64,000 nt of DNA from Verrucomicrobiota bacterium (GTDB lineage Bacteria; Verrucomicrobiota; Verrucomicrobiia; Verrucomicrobiales; Akkermansiaceae): positions 1-64,000 of the forward strand of contig JAFLEH010000008.1 in NCBI GenBank assembly GCA_017301995.1. Reading direction: 5' to 3'. The notes under the pieces were generated by a model that worked only from the letters and a program-made list of their open reading frames with translations, made no database searches and was not told the origin of the DNA. Both the position numbers and the translations under genes were made by a program. Position 1 is the first letter of the stretch. Each line of letters opens with the position of its first letter. This document shows positions 18,733 to 27,665 of the stretch, piece after piece.

Positions 18733-19443
18733 GTGAAAGCCGCGGTTGGATTTTTGCTGAAAGTCGGAGTCGGACTTATGATTCTTGTAACATCGTCTTG
18801 CGACAAAGGGGGCAAGATCGCCAGTCGAGGCCCGGAGGGCGACCCGGTCTTCCAAGCAAAGATGAGAGCCGCTCAAGAAGGGGCACCGAAAGCGCAGTAT
18901 GAACTTGCGTGGGCCTATCACTGCGGATTGGGGACCGATCAGAATTTTGCCGATGCCGCGGTTTGGTATCGGAAAGCAGCCGAGCAACGGCACACTAAAT
19001 CTGCATATTATCTGGGACTGCTATACAAGGAGGGGGTTGGGGTCGCCGCAGATGAGAGAGAGGGTGACAAGTGGCTCCGGAAAGCCGCCGGCGACGGTGA
19101 CATCGAGGCAATGGCGGTCGTCGGTGGTTATCTGATAGGAAGGTTGGACGGCGAGAGTGGCAGAAATCGGACCGCGCAGGTTTGCATCCGTGAATCGGAG
19201 CGCGGAGATCCTGCGGCACAGATGACACTTGGATATCTGTTTGCATATGGAATCGGAGTTCCAATTGACTATTCCCTAGCCTACAAGTGGTTTGGTATCG
19301 CGGCAAGGTCTGTGGAAGCACCTGATCGATTGAACGCCACAGTTTGCCAGATATCCTTCAAAAAGCATCTGTTTTCTGACGAATTGGAGGAATTTGAAAA
19401 GGTGATCGGCGAGTGGAAGCCCATCAAGGCGAAGGCGGATTAG
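18733..19443 (+). CDS. Sel1-repeat lipoprotein
   Basis: Started at GTG 18733, giving 236 residues with a lipoprotein signal (KAAVGFLLKVGVGLMILVTSSC, lipobox Cys about residue 23); GTG 18685 and 18718 are alternatives. Residues about 50-205 hold Sel1-like repeats, recognisable as A..QYELAWAYHCGLG, SAYYLGLLYKEGVGV and AQMTLGYLFAYGIGV, each followed by A..W(Y/F)RKAA. Such alpha/alpha repeats bind proteins or peptides in the periplasm. The gene looks AT-richer than its neighbours, hinting at a different origin. It is transcribed divergently from the Gfo/Idh gene across a ~150-bp gap and is not part of an operon. Confidence 0.82.
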   Translation: MKAAVGFLLKVGVGLMILVTSSCDKGGKIASRGPEGDPVFQAKMRAAQEGAPKAQYELAWAYHCGLGTDQNFADAAVWYRKAAEQRHTKSAYYLGLLYKEGVGVAADEREGDKWLRKAAGDGDIEAMAVVGGYLIGRLDGESGRNRTAQVCIRESERGDPAAQMTLGYLFAYGIGVPIDYSLAYKWFGIAARSVEAPDRLNATVCQISFKKHLFSDELEEFEKVIGEWKPIKAKAD

Positions 19444-19615
19444 CCAGAACCATCCGTGGCTCGCCGCGCGATGCGACATTCAGGAAGTCCGATTTGCGGT
19501 TGTTGATTTTCGAACCGGTGATCGGCCAGGCCATGGTCGGTCGGTTCGGTCAATCGCCAAACATCCGGAAACGGAAATGGTCATTCGTTGGAGGCCAACC
19601 GACTTGTTGAGCCCG

Positions 19616-20515
19616 TCAACCCCTGGCGAAGTCCGCGAGGGCGGAGAGCATGTCCTGCGGGGTGCCGAAGTCGAAACGGCGGGCACCGGGCGGCATTTCG
19701 AGGGCGAGGTAGCCGTGTTCGGCACGCTGGAGTTCCTGGGCGCGGGTGAGTTGGAACTCGCCGTTGTCGCGGATGTCGTCGCGGATCATGCGTTCCAGGA
19801 TGTTGAATACCGACGGAGCTAACAAATGCATCCCGAACCAGCCGAGGAACTCATCGTCTCCGAGGCCGTCCACGCGCAGTCGCTGGCAGGCGGTGGCGAC
19901 ATCCGGCTTTTCGATGATGAGGGACACTTCTATCAATGCCGCATCCGCCGCGCGGCGGTTGCCGGCGATGGTGCCGTAGCCTTTGAGGTCCGCCGGGCCA
20001 ATGCGGTTGACCGCCGATACCGAGCGGCCGTCCGAGCGGCTCCAGGCGTCCGTCAGCAATGCCGCAGGCGGCGTTTCGCGGCCGCGGAACAGATGGTCTC
20101 CCAGGCACAGAAGAAACGGTTCGCCGCCCGCGAAACCGCGGGCCTGATAGACCGCGTGGCCGTAGCCTTCCTGCTGGTGCTGGACCGCGAAGCGGACGCG
20201 GGTGCCGAGCGAGCGCATCCGCAGCGCCTCGGCGTGAAGCGCGGGGTATTTCTCCAAACGGCGGAGATAGGCATCGTCCGGACCGTTGATGTAGGCGCGC
20301 ACGGTTTCCTCCTCGCCGGGCTGGACGATGATGCAGATCTCCTCGAATCCGGCATCGTCCAGATCCAACAGATGATAGTGCAGCAGCGCGCGGGCGATGC
20401 CGTCCGGCCCCACCACCGGAAACAGTTCCTTCTTGACCGCGTGGGAGGCGGGAAACAGTCGGGTACCGAGCCCCGCGACGGGGACCACGGCTTTGCGGAC
20501 GGGAGTGGAGGACAT
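19616..20515 (-). CDS. GalU-like UTP-sugar-1-phosphate nucleotidyltransferase
   Basis: A 299-residue protein started at the ATG ending at 20515 (MSSTPVRKAVVPVAG). The frame is open far upstream, but that part is only the shadow of the kinase gene in another frame. The nucleotide-binding signature is AGLGTRLFPASHAVKKELFP, cut as AGLGTRLFP and KKELFP. EEICIIVQPGEEE, LCLGDHLF (metal Asp) and FDFGTPQDML follow the pattern of bacterial UTP-glucose-1-phosphate uridylyltransferases, and the length fits. It begins 14 bp after the stop of the galactokinase-like gene, indicating one operon in which the kinase makes a sugar-1-phosphate and this enzyme makes the NDP-sugar. The exact sugar cannot be read from sequence. 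Confidence 0.88.
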   Translation of the reverse strand: MSSTPVRKAVVPVAGLGTRLFPASHAVKKELFPVVGPDGIARALLHYHLLDLDDAGFEEICIIVQPGEEETVRAYINGPDDAYLRRLEKYPALHAEALRMRSLGTRVRFAVQHQQEGYGHAVYQARGFAGGEPFLLCLGDHLFRGRETPPAALLTDAWSRSDGRSVSAVNRIGPADLKGYGTIAGNRRAADAALIEVSLIIEKPDVATACQRLRVDGLGDDEFLGWFGMHLLAPSVFNILERMIRDDIRDNGEFQLTRAQELQRAEHGYLALEMPPGARRFDFGTPQDMLSALADFARG

Positions 20516-20529
20516 CCGGCGGATGAATG

Positions 20530-21984
20530 TTAGAGTGTTTCGGACGTCCATCCGTTGGCACCGAACGAATAGCACCGTCCGCGGAATTCGAACGCGCCGG
20601 GCGAGGTTCCGGTGAAAATATCCGGCATGGTTCCTATCATCTGGGAATATTCTTTCGCAATCACCGGTATATGTTTTTCCAGTGCGTCGAGTTTTCCAAA
20701 CACCGCCACGGTTCCGCCCGATCCGCCGCCGGTGATTTTGGCGCCGTAGAGTCCGTTTTCCGGGCCGATGGCGCGCACCGCCTCTACCAGGTGATCGACT
20801 TCCGGCACCGACAGCCGGCATTCGTCGCGATAGCTGGCGTGCGCCCCGTACATCAGCCCGCCCGCGGCGGTTAGGCCGGATTCGTCGCCGGCGTTCGCCG
20901 CGCGCATGGCGTCCATGAACCTGAGCACCCGGTCGTTTTCCATGATCCCGTGCTTGGCCGGCCCGCGGACCCGATAGGTCGCGCCGGACTGGATCGTGGT
21001 GACCGGATCGTCGTGTTTCTTGAACGCCTCGACGAATTCCCCGCCGCGGACCGATTCCGGGATGCGCAGGGCGTATTCGCTTTCCCATTCCTCCGGGGTG
21101 ATTGCGGATAGATAATCGACCGGTTCCATGCCGGAGCGCTGCCGGAGCGTGTTGATCATCCGTTTTCCCATGAAGGCGCCGATCCTGACATTGCCATACT
21201 GGTGGCCGCCCACCGAGTGGCGCACCATCGAGTTGATGCCGACAAAACCGGTGCCCGCCGGGATCTCCACCGTGCCCTCCACCGATCCGGGGCGGCACAG
21301 GATGTGGGTGAGGCAGCCGATGCGTCCCGAGGCCACGGCGATTTGGTCCATCGATCCGCAGGGCGCTCCGACCACGTGGTTTTCCGCGATTTGGGCGAGC
21401 CGCGCGATGCGCGATGCGTCGAGCCCGAGGCCCAGATAGGCATTGAGGCAGCAGATGGTGCCCACTTCGGTGCTGGCCGAGGATCCGATGCCGACATTCA
21501 TCGGCACGCCGCTGAGAAGCAGCATGCTGAACCCGTAGGGCAGGCTCACCCCCTCCTCGCGCAACAGGGTGAAGATCGAGCCGCCGATGTAGCCCGCCCA
21601 CGAGGCGAGTGGGTTACTCTGGCAAAAGGACCGGACCTCGCGGTAATCGACCGGTCCATCCCCGGTGGTGAAATAGTCCAGCGGGATGCGGGTTTCCACC
21701 GGCAGATTGCGGCTGCCGATCTGCACGGTGCGGATGCGCAAGGTGCGGTCGTTGCGCGGCTGGAGCGCGATCAGGTTGCCGCTGCCAAGCACCGATTCGC
21801 AAACGTTCGCGCCCGAATAGTCGGCGATGCCGCCCATCACGTCGAGCCGGGCGGGCACGCGGGCGACCCATACCTGGCCCGCGTTGAAAAATCCCGCGAG
21901 CCCGGCCGGATCGCTGTTAGGACGGACGAGCAACCGCTCGAACTCGGCGAGTTCCGGCGCGGGAAAGGGTGTGTCATGCGACAT
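20530..21984 (-). CDS. Galactokinase-like GHMP sugar kinase
   Basis: A 484-residue protein, longer than typical galactokinase (~380-400). All three GHMP signatures are visible: ARLDVMGGIADYSG (motif 1, galactokinase version usually GRVNLIGEHTDY), SGVPMNVGIGSSASTE (motif 2, ATP phosphate loop) and GAKITGGGSGGTVAV (motif 3). It phosphorylates the anomeric carbon of a free sugar, probably galactose, L-arabinose or a uronic acid; the altered motif 1, with GIADY in place of EHTDY, argues against assuming galactose. The downstream nucleotidyltransferase 14 bp away would convert the product to an NDP-sugar. Family assignment is firm, substrate is not. Confidence 0.87.
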   Translation of the reverse strand: MSHDTPFPAPELAEFERLLVRPNSDPAGLAGFFNAGQVWVARVPARLDVMGGIADYSGANVCESVLGSGNLIALQPRNDRTLRIRTVQIGSRNLPVETRIPLDYFTTGDGPVDYREVRSFCQSNPLASWAGYIGGSIFTLLREEGVSLPYGFSMLLLSGVPMNVGIGSSASTEVGTICCLNAYLGLGLDASRIARLAQIAENHVVGAPCGSMDQIAVASGRIGCLTHILCRPGSVEGTVEIPAGTGFVGINSMVRHSVGGHQYGNVRIGAFMGKRMINTLRQRSGMEPVDYLSAITPEEWESEYALRIPESVRGGEFVEAFKKHDDPVTTIQSGATYRVRGPAKHGIMENDRVLRFMDAMRAANAGDESGLTAAGGLMYGAHASYRDECRLSVPEVDHLVEAVRAIGPENGLYGAKITGGGSGGTVAVFGKLDALEKHIPVIAKEYSQMIGTMPDIFTGTSPGAFEFRGRCYSFGANGWTSETL

Positions 21985-22055
21985 GGCGGGATGTTGCGAT
22001 AGGGAGGGGTGGGGCTGTCAAGCGCCCGGATGTTTTGGATAGAGCCTGAGCTGGC

Positions 22056-23348
22056 TCAATTGGGGTCGTTGCCATCGAGCTTTCCGAAGTCGATCTCCGG
22101 CGCTGTTGCCGGTGCCGGGGCGAGTTCGAACCGTTGGTTCAGGGGAGTCCGTTCATTGAAAAACCCGCCATTGCGGAGGAAGAACCCGCCTTTGGTCACA
22201 CCACCCGCGTAGTCGAGCCGGTGGCCGCCGCCGGCGGTGCCGTCGCCGGTGAAGCGGGCGCTGGTGATCTTGTGCCATGCGCCCTCCGTGTCGCGCACCC
22301 ATTGGTTGCCAAACACCGCACCGCGCCGCCGATAGCCATCGGCATCATAAAAGTTCTCCAGAAACGAATGAAATCCGGTTAGATGGGTGTTGGTTTCCGG
22401 CCGTTTGAACGACGCGATCAGCCGCCAGTCCGCCTTGCCCGCCTCGCCGAACCACGAGGTGTAAACCGTGCTGCCCTTGCCATCGGGTTTAACCTTGGTT
22501 AGAAAACGGTAGGTCGCGCCCGCTTTCCACGGATAGACGAGGACGCTCTGCCCTCCGGCGCCCTCGCCACCAAAGTCGTTTGTTCTAACGCCCTCGCCCT
22601 TTTTCAGCACCGTCACCCGCTTTTCCGCCGGAATCTCGGACGGCCGGTCGGTCTGATGGGGACTCCACACCGAGAACAACACCCACCGCTCGGTCGGGCT
22701 TTTCACCTGGATGCCGTAGTAGCCCTCGCCGAATCCGTTTGCCATGTAATATGACCCGGCGGGGTCCTCGCCGGGCGGCACGGTGATTTCGCCGTAGGCG
22801 TATTCGAGGCTTTTGTCCTTGGGCAGGCGGTAGTTCAGGTGCACCGACGGCCCGCGCCGTCCCCAGTAGAACATGCCGCCATCGTTGTTTCTAACAAACG
22901 ATGCCTTCGCGCCATCCACAGCCGGAGTTACCACCAGATCGGAAACCTCGGCGAAGCGATTCCCGGACTTGCGGATACCGCGCAGATCCAGCCGCTGGTA
23001 GCCGGCCTCTTTCACCGTCACTTTGCCGAGCGCCACCTCGTGGAATTCCGCGCCTTCCGTTTCGGTCCCGAACTTCGCACCGGCGATCCGCGCCTCGATG
23101 GCGGACTTGCCCTCCGGAACCCGGAGCCGCAGCGCCAACGCGATTTCACCCGGCCGATCCACATGGAAAAACACCGATACCACCGTATCCGCGCTTTCCC
23201 AGCGCACGCCGTTTCCACCCACCCGGTCCTGGCCGGAACCGGCCGTCACATAGGCGTTCCCGCCAAACGGAATCCGCCAGACATCGGCGGCGATAACGCT
23301 GGAGGATGAAACAAGGGCGGATAGAAGCGGAATCAGAAACGTGCGCAT
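22056..23348 (-). CDS. Secreted DUF5077/DUF3472-domain protein
   Basis: A 430-residue protein started at the ATG ending at 23348 (signal MRTFLIPLLSALVSSSSVIAA). The N-terminal third (about 25-140) resembles DUF5077 (DTVVSVFFHVDRPGEIALAL). The remainder resembles DUF3472 (GGMFYWGRRGPSVHLNYRLP, ANGFGEGYYGIQVKSPTERW, VLFSVWSPHQTD, TGFHSFLENFYDADGYRRR). Both are beta-rich domains in secreted proteins from polysaccharide-degrading bacteria and have no firmly known activity; carbohydrate binding is the common guess. The gene stands alone, about 70 bp downstream of the divergent kinase promoter region. Confidence 0.82.
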   Translation of the reverse strand: MRTFLIPLLSALVSSSSVIAADVWRIPFGGNAYVTAGSGQDRVGGNGVRWESADTVVSVFFHVDRPGEIALALRLRVPEGKSAIEARIAGAKFGTETEGAEFHEVALGKVTVKEAGYQRLDLRGIRKSGNRFAEVSDLVVTPAVDGAKASFVRNNDGGMFYWGRRGPSVHLNYRLPKDKSLEYAYGEITVPPGEDPAGSYYMANGFGEGYYGIQVKSPTERWVLFSVWSPHQTDRPSEIPAEKRVTVLKKGEGVRTNDFGGEGAGGQSVLVYPWKAGATYRFLTKVKPDGKGSTVYTSWFGEAGKADWRLIASFKRPETNTHLTGFHSFLENFYDADGYRRRGAVFGNQWVRDTEGAWHKITSARFTGDGTAGGGHRLDYAGGVTKGGFFLRNGGFFNERTPLNQRFELAPAPATAPEIDFGKLDGNDPN

Positions 23349-23521
23349 GACAAACGGGAATCCTGTAAACGCGGTGATGCGGGCGGGTTTATCATGGGGC
23401 ACCGGATTGGACGCGGCTCAATCGCGGAATATCCTCACCGGATACACCCAAAGCACAGCAAATCGAAACCGGAAAATCCAATCCGGCAGCGGTTTCAAAC
23501 AAGGCCCTGCCATCCGCCCGT

Positions 23522-23537
23522 CCGGTCAACCGACCGG
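23522..23537 (-). terminator. Small GC hairpin after the PEP-CTERM gene
   Basis: Perfect 6-bp arms CCGGTC/GACCGG around AACC lie 14 bp past the stop of the minus-strand gene ending at 23551. There is no U-tract on the minus strand after it, so intrinsic termination is only possible, not shown. Confidence 0.3.
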
Positions 23538-23550
23538 CCCTGGGGAGCAG

Positions 23551-24363
23551 TCAGGAGCGGCGGCGGCGCAACAGTCCGAACAACCCCAGCCCTCCGAGCA
23601 GAGCCACGGAGGTTTCCGGCACGTTCTCGCCGAAGGTCGTGGTGACGAGCACATTGTCCCAAGTCACGTTGGTACCACCAGCGGAAGCGAAACGAACCGC
23701 TGTGGACCAGTTGGTGCCGCCGTAGGATCGGGAAACATCATAGCTGGATTCGGTGTCGCCGCCATCCGGGTTCACCCACATGGCGATGCGGTCCGTATTG
23801 AAATCCAGCATGATGAGCAACGTGTAGGTGGTGGCGGCCGCGATCGGAATCGTACTCAGCGTGGCACCCACTCCGGACTCGTCGATCCCGAAGTAGCGGG
23901 TCGCCGCAGCTTGTCCGGGCATCCCGAAAAAGAGCCGCTCGGTGCCGAAATCATAGGAACTCACGCCCCCCCACTGGTTGGTATCGGCGGCGAACAACGA
24001 ATCGACGCGATAGGTGGCGCTCAGGAACCACTTTCCGGCCCCGCGAAACGCGCCTTCACGCTCGTTGGACGGGAAATTGACACCCTCTCCGGCTCCGCCG
24101 AATTCACGCTTGGTTCCGCCGCCGTTGGTGATGAGCGCGTTACCACCGACCGTGGGGGCATTGCCGAACACAGTGTCCCAGTCGGAAGGCGACTGGGCGG
24201 GCGCGCCGGCCTCGTCGTTGAACTCGTTATTCCAACCGGAACCTCCCGCTTGGTTCGCGATTCCGCCGTTGGCATAGTCGAAGTTGTCCGCTGCGATTAC
24301 AGCCGCTTGGGAGGTGTGGGCCAGCAACGGGATCCCTAATAGAAATGTAATGGGCTTCTTCAT
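23551..24363 (-). CDS. PEP-CTERM exported protein, concanavalin-like fold
   Basis: A 270-residue protein started at the ATG ending at 24363 (signal MKKPITFLLGIPLLAHTSQA). The body starts VIAADNFDYANGGIANQAGGSGWNN, quoted here as ADNFDYANGGI, an opening common in exported Verrucomicrobiota proteins of the LamG/concanavalin-like type. It ends with a PEP-CTERM tail: VPETSVALLG, a hydrophobic stretch, then RRRRS. In known systems the tail is cut by an exosortase and the protein is anchored or released at the surface with exopolysaccharide. No exosortase gene is in the window. The role is structural or adhesive by inference. Confidence 0.84.
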   Translation of the reverse strand: MKKPITFLLGIPLLAHTSQAAVIAADNFDYANGGIANQAGGSGWNNEFNDEAGAPAQSPSDWDTVFGNAPTVGGNALITNGGGTKREFGGAGEGVNFPSNEREGAFRGAGKWFLSATYRVDSLFAADTNQWGGVSSYDFGTERLFFGMPGQAAATRYFGIDESGVGATLSTIPIAAATTYTLLIMLDFNTDRIAMWVNPDGGDTESSYDVSRSYGGTNWSTAVRFASAGGTNVTWDNVLVTTTFGENVPETSVALLGGLGLFGLLRRRRS

Positions 24364-24560
24364 GGGTTGTGGAAAATGCGGATGGAACGGACGTGGGGGG
24401 ATTGGAATCGTTTTTTCCCTCGGCGGCGGCCCCAGACTAGCCAGAACCTCCGTTCCGTCAAGCATCAAAAGCTGAAGAAGCCGACCAAACCAAGGCAGAA
24501 TGTGGCTGAGGGTGGTACAGAGTTGGCGCGACACCATGCCGGCTGGAAACCGCCCCATGA

Positions 24561-27527
24561 CTACTGGAGTCGCGCTTTGGCGGCCGTCTGGATCTCCTCC
24601 AATTTGCCGCGGTCCGGGGCGGCGCCGCGGGCTTGGTCGGGTTTGCCACCGCCTTTGCCGCCGGCGAGGGCGGCGAGATCGCGGAGGAGATCGCCGGCCT
24701 TGAGGCCCGCCGCCAACGCGTCGGGGCCGCAGTGGACCGCGAGGTGGAGCTTTTCGCCGTCATCGACGACAAGCAACGCCGGGCCGGCGAAGCCCTTCTT
24801 CTTGAGGCCGTTCTGGAGTTCCTGCAAGAGTGAGGCGTCCGCCTCGAAGGTGGCGACGATCGGCTCGCCCTTGGCGATCAGGTCGGATAGGGATTCGTCG
24901 GCGAGCCGCGCGGCTTGGGAGGTTTGTACCTTTTTGATGCGTTTCTCCGCCTCGATGGCGGCGAGTTTGGTTTCCTCCAGCGTGCGGTTGGCATGGGCGA
25001 AGGTGGCGTTGATCTCGCCGATGTCCGCGCGGGCGGCGAGCATCGCGCCCATGATGTGCGGGAACTCGTTGACGGTTTCGGGCGCCTCGCCAAGGGCGGC
25101 CAGTTTCTCGTTGGCGGCGGCCAGTTTGGCGCGGGCGGCCTTGTAGTCGTGATCCCACTTTTCGGTCTGTTCGTTCAGATAGGCCCATGCGGCATCGCCG
25201 CAGACCGCCTCGATCCGGCGCACGCCGGCGGCGATGGCGCCCTCGCTCTTGATCTTGAAAAGGCCGATCTCGGCGGTGTCGCGGACGTGGGTCCCGCCGC
25301 AAAGTTCCATCGAGTAGCCGTCCAGCGCGTTGCGTTTGCCGCCGATTTCCACCACACGGACGATCTCGCCGTATTTGTCGCCGAAGAACTGCATGATGTC
25401 CTTGCGGTCCTTGATCGAGGCGTGCGGGACCTCGGTCCAGGAGACGGCCATGTTCTGTTTGATCGCGCCGTTGACCATTTCCTCCATCTGCGAAAGCTGC
25501 TCGGTGGTTAGGGCGGCGCTGTTGAAGTCGAAACGGAGGCGGAACTCGTCCACCGACGACCCCTGTTGGGAGGCATCCTTGGAAACCGCCTCATGGAGCG
25601 CCCAGTGGAGCAGATGGGTGGCGGTGTGGTGCGCCTCAATCGGACGGCGGCGGGTGGTGTCGATCCGAAGCGTCACCCGGTCGCGCACGGCCACCTTGGC
25701 GGAGCCGTCCAGAACCAGCGCGCGGGCCTTGCCGATCTGTTGGACGGCGGAAACCGGGTATTCGTTGCCGAAAGCGACGAGCGTTCCGGTGTCGCCCACC
25801 TGGCCACCCATCTCGGCGTAAAACACGGTCTTGTCGGTTATGACGAAAAGCGCGTCTTCCTGCGGGTGGATTTCGAGGATGGTGGCCTCGCATTCGTCAT
25901 TGTCGAAGCCGACGAACTCGGTGACGGCGTCGGTGGAAATGTCGAGCGCGCGGACGACGGTGGATTTCTGCGCGGCGCGGGCACGCTCGCGTTGTTGTTC
26001 CATGAGTTCCTCGAATTTCGCACTATCGACAGTGAGACCTTTCTCTTGAGCGAGCAATTCGGTCAGATCTATTGGGAACCCGAAGGTGTCGTAGAGTTCG
26101 AAGGCAAACTCTCCCGGAAATACGAATGAGATACCAAGCTCCTTAAGTTGCTGTGCAACATTTCCTTCGATTCGGATATCGTAGTGCTTTCCGTCGCTAA
26201 TGCTGCCCTGTGAAGATTTGATATTCCTGTAGGTGATATCGCAACTAACTTTGGGAGTGTGATGCATTACGAGCAAGCTGACAGCTTCTACCAACAAGGC
26301 GTTGAATTTCTCAATTCCCCTATCCAGCGTCTGGTTGAAGCTCGACTCCTCTTGCGAGAGCGTTTGTTCGATGGCGGACTGGCGTGTGACAAGTTCGGGA
26401 AAGACGCCGCCCATTTCGGCGACGAGGGTGGGTACGAGCGCGGCGAAGAACGGTTTCTCGCCGGAGAATCCGAGCTGGCGGCCGTACCGAACCGCGCGGC
26501 GGAGGATGCGGCGCAGCACGTAGTTTCTGCCGTTGTTTCCGGGCATGATGCCGTCGGCGATGGAGAAACTGAGCGTGCGAAGGTGGTCGGCGATGACCCG
26601 GAAGGCGATGGCGTCCTTCATTTCCCCGCTGAACGCCGAGCGGTCGGCGCCGGGAGCCGGATAGATGTTCACGTAGGTCTTTCCGCTCAGTTCCTCCAGC
26701 TTGCGGAAGATCGGGGCGAAGACATCCGTGGCGTAGTTGGACGGTTTGTTGGAAAAATCGGTGAAGCCCTTGGTATTCTGGATGATCGAGCAGGCGCGCT
26801 CGAAGCCCATGCCGGTATCGACGTGCTTGGCGGGCAGTTCGCGGAAGGTGCCGTCGGCCTCGGCGTTGTATTGGATGAACACGAGGTTCCAGATCTCGAT
26901 GCAGAGGTCGGAATCGTTGTTGACCAGCTTGCCCTTCGAATCGCCCGACGGTGTTAGATCGACATGCAGTTCGGAGCACGGTCCGCAGGGGCCGGTTTCG
27001 CCCATCATCCAGAAGTTGTCCTTCACATTGCCGTGGACGATGTGGATTTCCGGATCAACGCCCTTGCCGCGGAAGAGTTCTGCCCAGATGTCCCAGGCTT
27101 CCTGGTCGAAAACGCCGGGATCGCCGGGTTTCGGGGCATAGACGGACGCGTAGAGCCGGTTGGCGGGCAGGCCCCAGCGCTCGACGGTGAGTTCCCACGC
27201 CCAGCGGATGGCTTCTTTCTTGAAATAGTCACCGAACGACCAGTTGCCGAGCATCTCGAACATCGTGTGGTGATAGGTGTCGTAGCCGACATCCTCCAGG
27301 TCGTTGTGTTTTCCGCCGGCGCGGATGCACTTCTGGGTGTCGGCGGCGCGGGGCGGCGAGTAGGGTGCCTTGTCGGTGCCGAGGAAATAGGGCACGAACT
27401 GGTTCATGCCGGCATTGGTGAAAAGCAACCCGGGCGACTGCGGCATCAGGGAGGCCGAAGGCACGATGGTATGCTGCTTTTCACGGAAAAAGTCGAGGAA
27501 GGACTGGCGGATCTCGGCGGCGGTCAT
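24561..27527 (-). CDS. alaS: Alanine-tRNA ligase with an in-frame insertion
   Basis: A 988-residue alanyl-tRNA synthetase started at the ATG ending at 27527 (MTAAEIRQSFLDFF). Class II catalytic motifs lie in the first ~380 residues. The editing domain has HHTATH (HxxxH, about 633-638) and MELCGGTH (Cys/His zinc site, about 740-747). The C-terminal dimerisation domain ends near 988. It is ~110 residues longer than the typical 870-880. Part of that is an insertion at about residues 412-468, between LDRGIEKF and PGEFAFELYDTFGFP, where other AlaRS have a short linker. The DNA there (26124-26294) is clearly AT-richer than the rest of the gene. Function as the essential housekeeping enzyme is firm; the insertion is discussed in the findings. 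Confidence 0.97.
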   Translation of the reverse strand: MTAAEIRQSFLDFFREKQHTIVPSASLMPQSPGLLFTNAGMNQFVPYFLGTDKAPYSPPRAADTQKCIRAGGKHNDLEDVGYDTYHHTMFEMLGNWSFGDYFKKEAIRWAWELTVERWGLPANRLYASVYAPKPGDPGVFDQEAWDIWAELFRGKGVDPEIHIVHGNVKDNFWMMGETGPCGPCSELHVDLTPSGDSKGKLVNNDSDLCIEIWNLVFIQYNAEADGTFRELPAKHVDTGMGFERACSIIQNTKGFTDFSNKPSNYATDVFAPIFRKLEELSGKTYVNIYPAPGADRSAFSGEMKDAIAFRVIADHLRTLSFSIADGIMPGNNGRNYVLRRILRRAVRYGRQLGFSGEKPFFAALVPTLVAEMGGVFPELVTRQSAIEQTLSQEESSFNQTLDRGIEKFNALLVEAVSLLVMHHTPKVSCDITYRNIKSSQGSISDGKHYDIRIEGNVAQQLKELGISFVFPGEFAFELYDTFGFPIDLTELLAQEKGLTVDSAKFEELMEQQRERARAAQKSTVVRALDISTDAVTEFVGFDNDECEATILEIHPQEDALFVITDKTVFYAEMGGQVGDTGTLVAFGNEYPVSAVQQIGKARALVLDGSAKVAVRDRVTLRIDTTRRRPIEAHHTATHLLHWALHEAVSKDASQQGSSVDEFRLRFDFNSAALTTEQLSQMEEMVNGAIKQNMAVSWTEVPHASIKDRKDIMQFFGDKYGEIVRVVEIGGKRNALDGYSMELCGGTHVRDTAEIGLFKIKSEGAIAAGVRRIEAVCGDAAWAYLNEQTEKWDHDYKAARAKLAAANEKLAALGEAPETVNEFPHIMGAMLAARADIGEINATFAHANRTLEETKLAAIEAEKRIKKVQTSQAARLADESLSDLIAKGEPIVATFEADASLLQELQNGLKKKGFAGPALLVVDDGEKLHLAVHCGPDALAAGLKAGDLLRDLAALAGGKGGGKPDQARGAAPDRGKLEEIQTAAKARLQ

Positions 27528-27665
27528 AGGCGCGCCCGAAAAACCACGAAAACGGCCCGGAGGCACGCAAAATCCGCCGCGGTCGGCGCAAAACACGCGG
27601 ATTTCCGGCGGTTTGGGGTGGGATTGGGTTTCCAATCGACCGCCGGAATGCTATCACCCGCGCCG

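Noticed and set aside
20516..21601. A long minus-strand frame continuing upstream of the GalU-like start
   Set aside because: It lies wholly within the kinase gene in another frame, has no family motifs and Arg-rich shadow composition; the conserved part starts at 20515.
26964..27650. Long plus-strand frame upstream of the URO-D-like gene
   Set aside because: It is antisense to alaS with no recognisable motif; the homologous region starts at about 27666.
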